This document shows, in pieces, positions 16,564-24,963 of a DNA stretch of 64,000 bases. The notes beneath the pieces are model-generated. The model searched no databases. It had not been told where the DNA came from and saw only the letters and a list, made by a program, of their open reading frames with translations. The first letter of the stretch is position 1. Each line of letters starts with the position of its first letter. A program made the position numbers and the translations under genes. Source of the DNA: Microbacterium sp. zg-Y818 (lineage in GTDB: Bacteria; Actinomycetota; Actinomycetes; Actinomycetales; Microbacteriaceae); the NCBI RefSeq assembly GCF_030246905.1, contig NZ_CP126741.1, positions 124,001 to 188,000 of the forward strand, written 5' to 3'.

Positions 16564-17374
16564 AGGCGCTCCAGGGCGCCAACACGACGAGCAGCGCAGC
16601 CGTCACGATCCAGAAGACCACGACGAACACGGTGTCGCGCACCCGCCAGGGCACGAGGTGCCGCTCGGTGCGGTCGGGGTAGGCGCCGAAGGCGCGGGAG
16701 TCCATCGCCAGCGCCACCCGCTCGGCGTGGCGGATCGCGCCGGCCAGCAGCGGCACGAGGTACCCGCCGCCGCGGGCGACCGCCGCGAACGGCCCGCGAC
16801 CGCCGTACGAGCCGCGCACCCGGTGCGCCTGACGGATGACGTCGAGCTCGTAGCGGAACCGCGGCACGAATCGGAAAGCCGCCAGCGCCGTGTACCCCAC
16901 GCGGTACGGCACCCGCAGCTGCTGCACGAGGGCCCGCACGAGGTCGGGGCCGGTGGTGGTCAGGCCCGCCATCAGCGCCAGCGCGACGATCGCACCGAGC
17001 CGCAGCGCGGTGGCCATGCCGATCTGCAGGGCCCCGGAGTAGAGCGTCCACCCGCCCACCTGCAGCACCGGTGCGGTGCCGTCGACGCGCGCGGCATCCA
17101 CCCACACGCTCATCCCGAACCCCACCAGCAGCACGCCGAGCGGCACGGCGGCGACCAGCACCGCCGCCAGGCGCCACGTCCACCGCGAGCCGACGATGAC
17201 GACGAGGTAGGCCAGCACGAGGAACACCAGCGGCGTCGTGAGGTCGCGCGCGAAGACGAGCGCGGCCATCGCGGGCAGCGGCGCGGCGAACTTCGCCAGC
17301 GGGTTGAGTCCGTAGAGGAACCGCCCCGCCGGCGCCGGCCGGGCCTCGGCGTAGGGATCGGCGACGGCGGTCAC
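16562..17374 (-). CDS. ECF transporter T component (EcfT/CbiQ-like)
   Basis: 270 residues; GTG start overlapping the TGA of the ATPase gene in GTGA. It is the membrane coupling subunit of an energy-coupling-factor vitamin importer, with about six hydrophobic helices and a cytosolic coupling region in which FRFVPRFRYELDVIRQAHRVRG contains the Ala-Arg-type motif that contacts the ATPases; a second such contact is RAFGAYPDRT. It is cotranslated with the A component. The S component is not adjacent; a YkoE-like gene lies 11 kb away on the same strand. Confidence 0.9.
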   Translation of the reverse strand: MTAVADPYAEARPAPAGRFLYGLNPLAKFAAPLPAMAALVFARDLTTPLVFLVLAYLVVIVGSRWTWRLAAVLVAAVPLGVLLVGFGMSVWVDAARVDGTAPVLQVGGWTLYSGALQIGMATALRLGAIVALALMAGLTTTGPDLVRALVQQLRVPYRVGYTALAAFRFVPRFRYELDVIRQAHRVRGSYGGRGPFAAVARGGGYLVPLLAGAIRHAERVALAMDSRAFGAYPDRTERHLVPWRVRDTVFVVVFWIVTAALLVVLAPWSA

Positions 17375-19158
17375 GCGCCGCCTCCGGGAAGGTCGGCCAG
17401 GCGCACGACGGACTGCAGGCGCGGATGCCGCGTCGCACCGCGCAGGGCTTCGCGCAGCGGCGGCAGGCGCAGCCCTGCCCGCGCAAGCAGCGCGTCGTCG
17501 GCGAAGACCTCGGCCGTCGCGGCGTCGGCCAGCACCCGGCCGTCGCCGAGCACCACCGTGCGGTCGGCGTACTCGGTGACCAGCTGCATGTCGTGGGTCA
17601 CGACGATGATCGTGGTGCCCTGGCGGTTGAGGTCGCGCAGCAGCGTCAGCAGCTCGTCGGCGCGGGCGCGGTCCTGGCCGAACGTGGGTTCGTCCAGCAC
17701 CAGCACGGGCGCTCCGGCGACGAGGGCCGTCCCCACCGACAGCCGCCGCTTCTGGCCGCCCGACAGCAGGAACGGGTGCACGTCGGCCTTGTCCGCGAGC
17801 CCGAAGCGCTGCAGCAGCTCGTCGGTGCGCGCGCGTACCTGCGGCTCGGGCAGCTTCTGCAGCCGCAGCCCGTGGGCCAACTCGTCGAACACGGTGCCGG
17901 CGATGAACTGGTGCTCGGGATTCTGGAACACGAACCCGATGCGGCGGTGGAGCGTCCGCGCGTCGGCCCGGCCGGGGTCGATGCCCCCGAGGTCGACCTG
18001 ACCGCGGGGCGGGCGCACCACGCCGGCGAGGGCCTGCACGAGGGTCGTCTTGCCGGCGCCGTTGGCGCCGACGACGGCGACGAACTCCCCGGCGCGCACC
18101 TCGAGGCGCACGTCGTGCAGCACCTCCCGGCGACCGCGCGTCACGGTGAGCCCCCGCGCCCGCACGACCGGTGCGGTGGTGCGACGTGCGTGGACGGATG
18201 CCGGTGCGGCGTCGTCGGCCGTGCCGGTCGCCGTGAGCGGCGGCGCCTCGGCCTGCAGTGCGTCGCGCAGTTCACCCGGCGACAGCGGCAGCGGGTCGAG
18301 CGCGTACCCGGCGCGGCGCAGCCGCAGCGCCGCCAGGGTCGCGGTCGGCAGCCACACGCCCATGTCGTGGAGTTCCGCGGCTCGCCCCCGCAGCACCTCG
18401 CCGACGGGCCCGTCCATCACGGTGCGACCCCCGGCGTCGAGGACGACCACGCGGTCGACGAGGCTGATCGCGGCATCCAGGTTGTGCTCGATCAAGACGA
18501 TCGCCCGGTCGCCCGTCGCGGCGACGTCCCCCAGCGCCCGGTAGAACTCCTCGATGCCCTGAGGGTCGAGGTTGGCGGTCGGCTCGTCGAGCACCAGCAG
18601 CTCGGACTGCAGCGCCAGCGCGCAGGCGATCGCCAGGCGCTGGCGGCCGCCGCCGGAGAGGTGGTCGGGGTTCTCGGCCCGGCGCTCCCACAGCCCCACC
18701 CGGCGCAGCGCCGACTCGGCGCGGGACAGCACCTCGGGGGCGGGTACCCGCAGGTTCTCGGGCCCGAAGGCTACTTCGTCCAGAAGCGTCCCCGTCACCA
18801 GCTGGGCGTCGGGATCCTGGAAGACCATGCCCACGCGGCTCGCGAGGCGGGCGACGGGGGTGGTGGCGGCATCCTGGCCGGCGACGCGCACGCTCCCGGT
18901 CACCGCGGCGGGCACCGCCTGCGGGATCAATCCGTTCAGCGTCAGCGCGAGGGTCGACTTGCCGGACCCGCTCGGCCCGAGCAGCAGCACCACCTCGCCT
19001 GGGTCGACCGACAGGCTCGCCGAGATCGGCGCCGACGAGGCTGCGCCCTCGTAGCGCACGCCGAGGTCGCGCACCCGCAGCAGCGGTGGCGCCTGGTCGG
19101 GCAGCGCCGCCGGGGTGGACGCGGCGGACTCGTCGCGGGGGGCGGAGGTCACAGGCAT
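17371..19158 (-). CDS. ECF transporter ATPase, two fused nucleotide-binding domains (YkoD-like)
   Basis: 595 residues from the proposed ATG (MPVTSAPRDES); in-frame upstream TTG codons exist and no clear SD settles the start. Two ABC ATPase domains lie in one chain: NBD1 with LLGPSGSGKST, LSGGGRQRLA and LVLDEPTANLD; NBD2 with VGANGAGKTT, LSGGQKRRLS and LVLDEPTFGQD. A 60-residue linker separates them. Fused A-A' plus T plus a YkoE-type S is the layout of ECF importers for thiamine precursors such as hydroxymethylpyrimidine. The substrate call is inference from that arrangement. Confidence 0.88.
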   Translation of the reverse strand: MPVTSAPRDESAASTPAALPDQAPPLLRVRDLGVRYEGAASSAPISASLSVDPGEVVLLLGPSGSGKSTLALTLNGLIPQAVPAAVTGSVRVAGQDAATTPVARLASRVGMVFQDPDAQLVTGTLLDEVAFGPENLRVPAPEVLSRAESALRRVGLWERRAENPDHLSGGGRQRLAIACALALQSELLVLDEPTANLDPQGIEEFYRALGDVAATGDRAIVLIEHNLDAAISLVDRVVVLDAGGRTVMDGPVGEVLRGRAAELHDMGVWLPTATLAALRLRRAGYALDPLPLSPGELRDALQAEAPPLTATGTADDAAPASVHARRTTAPVVRARGLTVTRGRREVLHDVRLEVRAGEFVAVVGANGAGKTTLVQALAGVVRPPRGQVDLGGIDPGRADARTLHRRIGFVFQNPEHQFIAGTVFDELAHGLRLQKLPEPQVRARTDELLQRFGLADKADVHPFLLSGGQKRRLSVGTALVAGAPVLVLDEPTFGQDRARADELLTLLRDLNRQGTTIIVVTHDMQLVTEYADRTVVLGDGRVLADAATAEVFADDALLARAGLRLPPLREALRGATRHPRLQSVVRLADLPGGGA

Positions 19159-19357
19159 CCAGAGCGCAGGGGGGACGGGGTCTCCTACAACGGTAGCCCG
19201 CCCTGACTTCGCTGCCAATCTGGCTGGTCAGCCCGTCGGGGATGCTCCGCGCCGCGGAGCCCTGCGCAGACCTCGGACCCGCTGCCGCCGGGACGACGGG
19301 CCAGAGTGGCAACAGCGCGCGGCGTGCACTTCATGACCACGAGTGATCTAGGCCGGT

Positions 19358-20392
19358 TCACGAGTCCGCTCGGGTCTCCGATTTCGAAGGAAGGCTGTCG
19401 CGTTTCGGACCTGTCGATTCACGCACGATCAACGGAGCGGGGTAGACGCGTCGGCCCGTCACTTTCGGGGCCTTGTCGAGGAGGGCGGCGACAGCATCCG
19501 AAGCCATATCTTCGATGGGCTGGTGCACGGTGGTCAGAGGCGGGGCGGCGAACTTCGCCTCTGGCGAGTCGTCGACTGACACTACCGATATGTCCTCGGG
19601 TACCCGCAGACCGGCTTCACGGATCGCGTGGAGCGCGCCCACGGCGACCATGTCGGAGGAGGCAAAAACCGCGGTGGGGACGGTCGTCGCGAGCATTTCT
19701 TGCATAGCGTGGTAGCCGCCTTCGCGAGTGAAATCAACTTCGAAGGCCGGGCCCGGGGTCCTCTCGGAGAGCCGATGCGCCTCTTGCCAGGCGAGGTGCC
19801 GCTCTTCTGAGCCCAGCGGTGACCCGAGAAAGGCCACGGAGTCGTGTCCGAGCGCGAACAAGTGTTCCAGTGCGAGGAAGGCGCCTGAGCGCAGGTCCGG
19901 CTGTAGTTGCGCGCGCGACGCAGTGGGGGCGTTCGTATCGAGGAGTACGAGTGGGGCCGAGATGCGTTGAAGCTGACCCGTCGCACTCTCGTCGAGCGGC
20001 GAGGCGAGGATGATTCCCGCCACCTGCCGGGCGTCGAGCTCGCGGACATGATCCACGGTTTTGGAAGGGTCTCCCAGGGTGCTGCCGATCATCACTCGCA
20101 GCCCTCGTCGCTCCGCTTCGGTCTCGACTGCGCGGGCGAGGCGGCCGATGTGCGGGTTGCTGATGTCGTGGATGATGAGCCCCAGCACTTCGCTGCGACC
20201 GAGGCTCAGTGCACGTGCCGCCGCGTTCGGCCGGTACCCGAGCTTGCGCACGGCGTCGCGCACCCGCGCGGCCGTTGCCGGGGCGACGGGTTGGGGTCCA
20301 CCGTTCATCGTGTAGCTCACGACGGCGACACTGACTCCCGCGAGCTTCGCAACGTCCGCACGCGTGACGCCTCGAGACGACTGCGTGCTCAC
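19358..20392 (-). CDS. LacI-family transcriptional regulator
   Basis: 344 residues; GTG start. Residues 8-58 are the LacI helix-turn-helix and hinge (TRADVAKLAGVSVAVVSYTMNG...RDAVRKLGYRPNAAARAL), followed by a periplasmic-binding-protein-like sugar-sensing domain (GLIIHDISNPHIGRLARAVE, FASSDMVAVGALHAIREAGLRVPEDISVVSVDD). It lies 12 nt after the Gfo/Idh gene on the same strand, so the two form a divergent operon opposite the ABC importer. It likely represses both through sites in the 213-bp intergenic region. Confidence 0.93.
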   Translation of the reverse strand: MSTQSSRGVTRADVAKLAGVSVAVVSYTMNGGPQPVAPATAARVRDAVRKLGYRPNAAARALSLGRSEVLGLIIHDISNPHIGRLARAVETEAERRGLRVMIGSTLGDPSKTVDHVRELDARQVAGIILASPLDESATGQLQRISAPLVLLDTNAPTASRAQLQPDLRSGAFLALEHLFALGHDSVAFLGSPLGSEERHLAWQEAHRLSERTPGPAFEVDFTREGGYHAMQEMLATTVPTAVFASSDMVAVGALHAIREAGLRVPEDISVVSVDDSPEAKFAAPPLTTVHQPIEDMASDAVAALLDKAPKVTGRRVYPAPLIVRESTGPKRDSLPSKSETRADS

Positions 20393-20404
20393 GTGCTCAG
20401 TCTC

Positions 20405-21637
20405 TCATAGGGTCGCAACGCCAGGACCGGGCGGCAAAACGGTGGGTGCGTCTCCGAAGTCCGGGATGTCCAGGCGTTCGCCGCCGCGCAGTGCCGACTC
20501 GTGGGCGATGATCCCCGGCAGCGTGAACCGTGCCGCGACCCATGCGTTGATGGTCGGCAATGTCGCCTCGTTCACCGCCGTGACGAAGTCATCGACGAGG
20601 AAGTGGTGACTGCCTTCATGCCCGTTGCGCTCGTGCGCGAACTCTTCGGGCAACCGTGAGCGATCGTGCACCAACGCGTAGCCCGACGCGAAGGCCTCCC
20701 GCAACGCGGGGTCCACATGTGCGAGCGCCGGATCGTCGAGCGACATCGAGGATTTCGTGGCGACCAAGCCGGAGATGTCTTCCACCCCCTCCTTGTTCTG
20801 CCAGACGGCGACGTTGGCGAGCTGTTCGAAGCTCGCCTCGGTTCCGAAATACCGGAAGCGCGACTCGCGGATGGGAGAGGGATAGCCGACGCGTCGCATC
20901 TCATTGATGCGCATGACGCCGCCATCGGCGAGCTCGAAGAGGGCAGATGCGTTCGAGAAGTCGTTGTCGAAGTTGCTTATCGTGCGGTCGAAGACGCCGT
21001 CGCCGCGTTCATCGCGGACGCCGATGCAGCTCACGCTGACGGCATGGCCGCCGATGGCACCCAGGACTCCGCCGATCGAATGCGTCGGGTAGAGCATCGG
21101 AGGGTAGCTCGCTGTCGCGCGCCAATCCTCGCCGCCGGAGTATTCGTACGCCGAATAGAAGCCCAGGTCCATGTCGTGGACGTAATCGCCTTCGCTGTAG
21201 AAGACACGGCCGAAGTCGCCGTTTGCGTGGCGGCGACGTGCATACACGGTGGCGGGGTTGTAGAAGCTCGTCTCGCCCATCATGTAGGTCAAGCCGGTCT
21301 CTTCCACGAGTTCGATGATGCGGCCGATCTCATCCCGGGTCATCGCCATCGGCACAGCGCAGTAGACGTGCTTGCCTGCCTCGAGCGCCTTCTCGACGAG
21401 CGGACCATGCGTCCAGCGCTGCGTGAAGATACCGACGGCGTCGATGGTCGGATCGGCGAGCATCTCCTCGAACGACCCTGCGACACCGTCGAGGCCCAGG
21501 CGCTCGGCGTTTTCACGCGCTCGTTCGGAGATGAGGTCGGTGATCACGACCCGGTCGACGCCGGGGTGGATCTTGAAAAGACGCGCGAAGTGCCCGGCGA
21601 ACTGGCCGGCGCCGACGATGCCCAGAGAGAAAGACAT
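20405..21637 (-). CDS. Gfo/Idh/MocA-family oxidoreductase lacking the EKP lysine
   Basis: 410 residues from MSFSLGIVGAGQFAGHF, a Rossmann GxGxxG fold for NAD(P), with the C-terminal alpha/beta domain of the family. The near-universal 'EKP' motif is replaced by A94-V95-P96 (HVYCAVPMAMT), removing the catalytic lysine. The second family member in the same cluster keeps EKP. It may be a lyase- or isomerase-like variant, a redox enzyme using another residue, or a binding partner. It is first in a minus-strand operon with the LacI gene and divergent from the sugar-binding protein gene. Substrate unknown, presumably a sugar or cyclitol derivative. Confidence 0.85.
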   Translation of the reverse strand: MSFSLGIVGAGQFAGHFARLFKIHPGVDRVVITDLISERARENAERLGLDGVAGSFEEMLADPTIDAVGIFTQRWTHGPLVEKALEAGKHVYCAVPMAMTRDEIGRIIELVEETGLTYMMGETSFYNPATVYARRRHANGDFGRVFYSEGDYVHDMDLGFYSAYEYSGGEDWRATASYPPMLYPTHSIGGVLGAIGGHAVSVSCIGVRDERGDGVFDRTISNFDNDFSNASALFELADGGVMRINEMRRVGYPSPIRESRFRYFGTEASFEQLANVAVWQNKEGVEDISGLVATKSSMSLDDPALAHVDPALREAFASGYALVHDRSRLPEEFAHERNGHEGSHHFLVDDFVTAVNEATLPTINAWVAARFTLPGIIAHESALRGGERLDIPDFGDAPTVLPPGPGVATL

Positions 21638-21706
21638 GTGCTCTCGCTTCCATGCGGTGCCGTGCCCTGTGCCCGACGACAGGCGATCCTGGCACGGATG
21701 AACTAC

Positions 21707-21732
21707 CCGCGTCAATTCGAATAATTACGCGG
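21707..21732. promoter_or_regulatory. Imperfect palindrome in the divergent LacI-cluster promoter region
   Basis: CCGCGT and ACGCGG arms flank an A/T-rich 14-bp centre containing TTCGAA. It lies between the divergent gfo-lacI and ABC operons in an unusually A/T-rich patch and probably overlaps promoter elements for one or both directions. Confidence 0.4.
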
Positions 21733-21754
21733 AAAGACAGGCTTAGGGGCGTAT

Positions 21755-21766
21755 TTGCGCTCGCAA
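21755..21766. promoter_or_regulatory. Candidate LacI-family operator TTGCG-CT-CGCAA
   Basis: An even-length palindrome with five-base arms, typical in size and symmetry for LacI-family sites, lies 85 bp before the ABC binding-protein start and within the divergent promoter region next to a LacI gene. The centre is CT rather than the usual CG. Confidence 0.5.
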
Positions 21767-21850
21767 TGTTTACTCGGGTACGGTCATCGCGACGTCGCAA
21801 AAAGCGAGGACCGGGAGCGGGCCGACCCGCACGAACCAGAGGTGAAGACG

Positions 21851-23110
21851 ATGAAGTCACCAGTAGTTATGAGCACTGCCGCAGCCACTGTCGTGGTGTT
21901 GTCACTCTCGCTGGCCGGATGCTCGGGCAGCGACTCGGGGTCGACCACGACCCTGGAGTTCCAGACCGCCATCGGATCCGACTCGGCCCTGTTCCACGCA
22001 CTCGAGGCTGCCGCCGAGGAATTCACCGAGCAGAACCCCGAAATCAAGATCGACGTCATCCCGCGGGCGAGCTCGTACGAATCGGACATGAAGGTCCGCC
22101 TGGCGGCGAACGACGTTCCGGACATCCTGGGAACGCATGGTTGGTCGCTTGCGCGGTACTCCGATTTCCTCGAGCCTCTGCAGGCTCAGCCGTGGAACGA
22201 CGACGTGAATCCTGCGCTCGACGACGCGATGCGTGGAGAGGGTGGCGAGATCTACGCGCTCCCGATCGTGACCGCCGTCGCAGGCATGGTCGTCAACTAC
22301 GACGTCCTCGACAGCGTCGGCGCGACCGCCGACGACCTCACGACCTGGGCAGGGTTCACGCAAGTGGCTCAGAAGGTCGCTGACGCCGGGATTCGACCCA
22401 TCGTCGTCGGGGGCAAAGAGGGCTACCCCGGAAACATCGCGGACTGGATGCTTGCCGGCTACTACGACGACGCGTCGCTGGAACAGCTCAAGGGTGGAAC
22501 ATGGGTGGGCCAGCCCTACGAAGACATGCTGGGGCAGGTGGCGCAATGGAGCGAGGACGAGCTCTTCAACGAGGATTATTCGTCGGCGACGAGTGACGAC
22601 ATGGCGCGCGCCCTCGCGGACGCCGGCGCGGCGTTTGCCTTCACCGGCAATGGCCACATCACGGCCGCACTGCGCTACAACCCGGAGGCCAACCTCGGCT
22701 ACATTCCGGTGCCCACGCTGGAGGGCGGCGAGCCGTTCCTCATCGGCGGCGAGGACGTGGCATACGGCACGGCACGTGACGGCGAGAATCTGACCGAGTC
22801 GATCAAGTTCCTCGACTTCCTCGCTGAGCCCGATCGCATCTCCGAGCTCGCGTCCGCGCACGGTGACGCCCCGTCGCTGCTGACCGCAGACGTCGACCTC
22901 GCCGGGCCGATCGCGAGCTCCTACCAGAAGTACGTCGTCGACTCTGCAACGGTCCTCAAGCCCTACTTCGATCGCGTCTACCTCCCCAACGGCATGTGGT
23001 CGACTCTCGTGACGACGACCGACGCCGTCATCACGGGGCAGCAGCAAGCTGCGGACGCCACGACGCAGGTGGCTACCGAGTTCGCAACCCTGTCCGCGCA
23101 GTCCAACTGA
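21851..23110 (+). CDS. ABC transporter sugar-binding lipoprotein
   Basis: 419 residues; AGAGGTG precedes the ATG. The signal peptide ends in the lipobox LAGC (Cys24), so the mature protein is a lipid-anchored extracellular receptor. The rest has the family 1 solute-binding fold (EFTEQNPEIKIDVIPRASSYESDMKVRLAANDVPDILGTHGW; GKEGYPGNIADWM; AFAFTGNGHITAAL). It is the first gene of a plus-strand importer operon and is followed by a strong hairpin before the permeases, which would keep receptor mRNA in excess. There is no ATPase gene; a shared MsiK-type ATPase elsewhere is expected. Substrate unknown, likely an oligosaccharide or glycoside. Confidence 0.9.
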   Translation: MKSPVVMSTAAATVVVLSLSLAGCSGSDSGSTTTLEFQTAIGSDSALFHALEAAAEEFTEQNPEIKIDVIPRASSYESDMKVRLAANDVPDILGTHGWSLARYSDFLEPLQAQPWNDDVNPALDDAMRGEGGEIYALPIVTAVAGMVVNYDVLDSVGATADDLTTWAGFTQVAQKVADAGIRPIVVGGKEGYPGNIADWMLAGYYDDASLEQLKGGTWVGQPYEDMLGQVAQWSEDELFNEDYSSATSDDMARALADAGAAFAFTGNGHITAALRYNPEANLGYIPVPTLEGGEPFLIGGEDVAYGTARDGENLTESIKFLDFLAEPDRISELASAHGDAPSLLTADVDLAGPIASSYQKYVVDSATVLKPYFDRVYLPNGMWSTLVTTTDAVITGQQQAADATTQVATEFATLSAQSN

Positions 23111-23111
23111 C

Positions 23112-23147
23112 CAGGCAGAGGCGCGCGGGGTCGCGCGCCTCTGCCTG
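23112..23147 (+). terminator. Intra-operon attenuator hairpin
   Basis: A perfect 16-bp stem (CAGGCAGAGGCGCGCG with CGCGCGCCTCTGCCTG) and a 4-nt loop sit directly after the binding-protein stop and 22 bp before the first permease. Hairpins here usually stop part of the transcripts or protect the upstream message so that the receptor is made in excess over the permeases. Confidence 0.8.
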
Positions 23148-23169
23148 CGCTACCAAGGAAGAGACATCC

Positions 23170-24090
23170 ATGGACACTGCAGTGACCATCGCGGTACGCG
23201 CGCCGCGCGTCCCGCGTCGGCGACGACCGTCAGGCGCGAGCCTGAACGCTCTCTATATCCCGGCGCTCGTTCTGTTCGCCGTGTTCACGGTCTATCCGCT
23301 GATCTCAGGTCTGCAGCTGTCGTTCACGGACTGGAACGGCTACAGCGGGGAGCGCGCACCGGTCGGGCTGGCGAACTACGCTCGCCTGTTGGAGGACCTC
23401 AACTTCCGCACCGCCCTGGCGAACACCTTCGTCTACGGCATCGGGTCGGCCATTCTGCAGCAGGTGCTCGGGCTCGGGCTCGCGCTCGCACTCAACAGGG
23501 TGATCCCCGGGCGCGGCATCGCCCGCACGATCATCTACCTCCCTGTGCTCGTCTCGCCCATCGTGATGGGCACCATGTACTACCAGTTGTTCCGGTACAA
23601 GGGGGGTGCACTCAACGACATCGCCGAAGCGCTCGGCGGCTCACCGGTGCTGTGGCTCAGCGACGCCACGCTCGGCATGATCGTCATCGTCGCGGTGAAC
23701 TCGCTGCAGTTCGTCGGCATCTCGATGGTCATCTATCTCGCAGGGCTTCAGGCCGTCCCGCACGAGTACTACGAAGCCGCCGCCCTCGATGGCGCGGGCC
23801 CGTGGCAGCGGTTCCGGCACATCACGCTGCCGCTGCTGCAGCCGGCCTTCGCAACGAGCATGGTCCTCAACCTCATCGGCGGGCTGAAGCTGTTCGACGT
23901 GATCACCGTGATGACGGGCGGCGGACCCGGCAATTCCACCCATTCCGTTTCGTCACTTCTGGCGAAGACATACTTCGACAATCAGTCCGCCGGGTACGCA
24001 TCGGCCATGGGTGTCGTCCTGTTCGCCATCATCGCCGTCCTCACCATCGGACTGCACGGCGCGCTCAACCGGAAGCAGGTGCAGTCGTGA
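23170..24090 (+). CDS. ABC sugar transporter permease (MalF-type)
   Basis: 306 residues; GGAAGAG before the ATG. An Arg-rich N-terminus (about 1-25) precedes six TM helices. The cytosolic EAA loop that docks the ATPase is EYYEAAALDGAGPWQRFRHITLPLLQP. LSFTDWNGYS in the first loop is typical of CUT1 permeases. The stop overlaps the next permease gene in GTGA, so the two subunits are made in equal amounts. Confidence 0.93.
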   Translation: MDTAVTIAVRAPRVPRRRRPSGASLNALYIPALVLFAVFTVYPLISGLQLSFTDWNGYSGERAPVGLANYARLLEDLNFRTALANTFVYGIGSAILQQVLGLGLALALNRVIPGRGIARTIIYLPVLVSPIVMGTMYYQLFRYKGGALNDIAEALGGSPVLWLSDATLGMIVIVAVNSLQFVGISMVIYLAGLQAVPHEYYEAAALDGAGPWQRFRHITLPLLQPAFATSMVLNLIGGLKLFDVITVMTGGGPGNSTHSVSSLLAKTYFDNQSAGYASAMGVVLFAIIAVLTIGLHGALNRKQVQS

Positions 24091-24914
24091 ACGACACTCG
24101 TCCTCTCGGCCGGATCACGATAAGCGTCCTCGTCGCCCTGGTGCTCGTCGTGCAGCTCGTGCCGTTCTATGTCACGCTCACGACGGCGCTCAAGCCGCGC
24201 ACCGACCGGAGCTCTTCCTGGCTTTTCCCGCAGGGTGAGATCGCCTGGGAGAACTTCGCGACGGCCATCGAAGACGGCCACGTGCTCACCGCGATCATGA
24301 ACACGGCGATCGTGACGGTCGTCAGCACCGTCTTGATCTGCGTGATCGCGGCGGCCGCCGCCTACCCGCTCGCGCGCAGGACCACGATCGGCAACAAGAT
24401 GCTGCTGCTCGGCATCGTGGGGCTCATGATGATCCCGCCGCTCGCGACGCTGGTGCCGCTGTACACCCTGCTCCGCGACATGGGCGCACTCAACACGTAT
24501 TGGGGATTGATTCTCGTCATGGTGGCAGGAGGGCTGCCGTTGGCCATCTTCCTCTACGCCGCCTTCATGCGTTCGCTGCCGATCTCGATGGAAGAGGCGG
24601 CACGGGTGGACGGGGCCAGCCAGATCCAGGTGCTGTGGCAGATCGTGGTGCCCACGCTCAAGCCGGTGACCGCCACCGTGATCATCCTCAGTTCGGTAGG
24701 GGTATGGAATGAGTTCGCGCTGTCGAACTTCATCCTCGCGAAGCCCGACACGCGCATGATCGCCCCGTCGATCAGTACCTTTTTCAGCGCGTCCGGCTCG
24801 AATTTCGGTGCGGCTGCGGCGGCGTCATTGCTCGCCGTTCTCCCCGTACTCATCGCGTATCTGTTCCTGCAGAGGCAGTTCATCGCAGGAATGGTCGCTG
24901 GATCTGAGAAGTAG
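24087..24914 (+). CDS. ABC sugar transporter permease (MalG-type)
   Basis: 275 residues; the GTG start overlaps the stop of the first permease. Six TM helices; the EAA loop is SMEEAARVDGASQIQVLWQIVVPTLKP. NTAIVTVVSTVLICVIAAAAAYPLAR is the usual second helix pair. It completes the membrane channel of the CUT1-type importer. Confidence 0.93.
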   Translation: MNDTRPLGRITISVLVALVLVVQLVPFYVTLTTALKPRTDRSSSWLFPQGEIAWENFATAIEDGHVLTAIMNTAIVTVVSTVLICVIAAAAAYPLARRTTIGNKMLLLGIVGLMMIPPLATLVPLYTLLRDMGALNTYWGLILVMVAGGLPLAIFLYAAFMRSLPISMEEAARVDGASQIQVLWQIVVPTLKPVTATVIILSSVGVWNEFALSNFILAKPDTRMIAPSISTFFSASGSNFGAAAAASLLAVLPVLIAYLFLQRQFIAGMVAGSEK

Positions 24915-24963
24915 CCCCCCGTCACCCTTCGCGACTGGGCGTACATAAAAGGAGTAACACCCC

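Noticed and set aside
19159..19357. Target-site duplication or att site bounding the proposed cassette
   Set aside because: Comparison with the other junction (28513-28519) shows only a trivial TTCGCT match; no integrase or IS is present.
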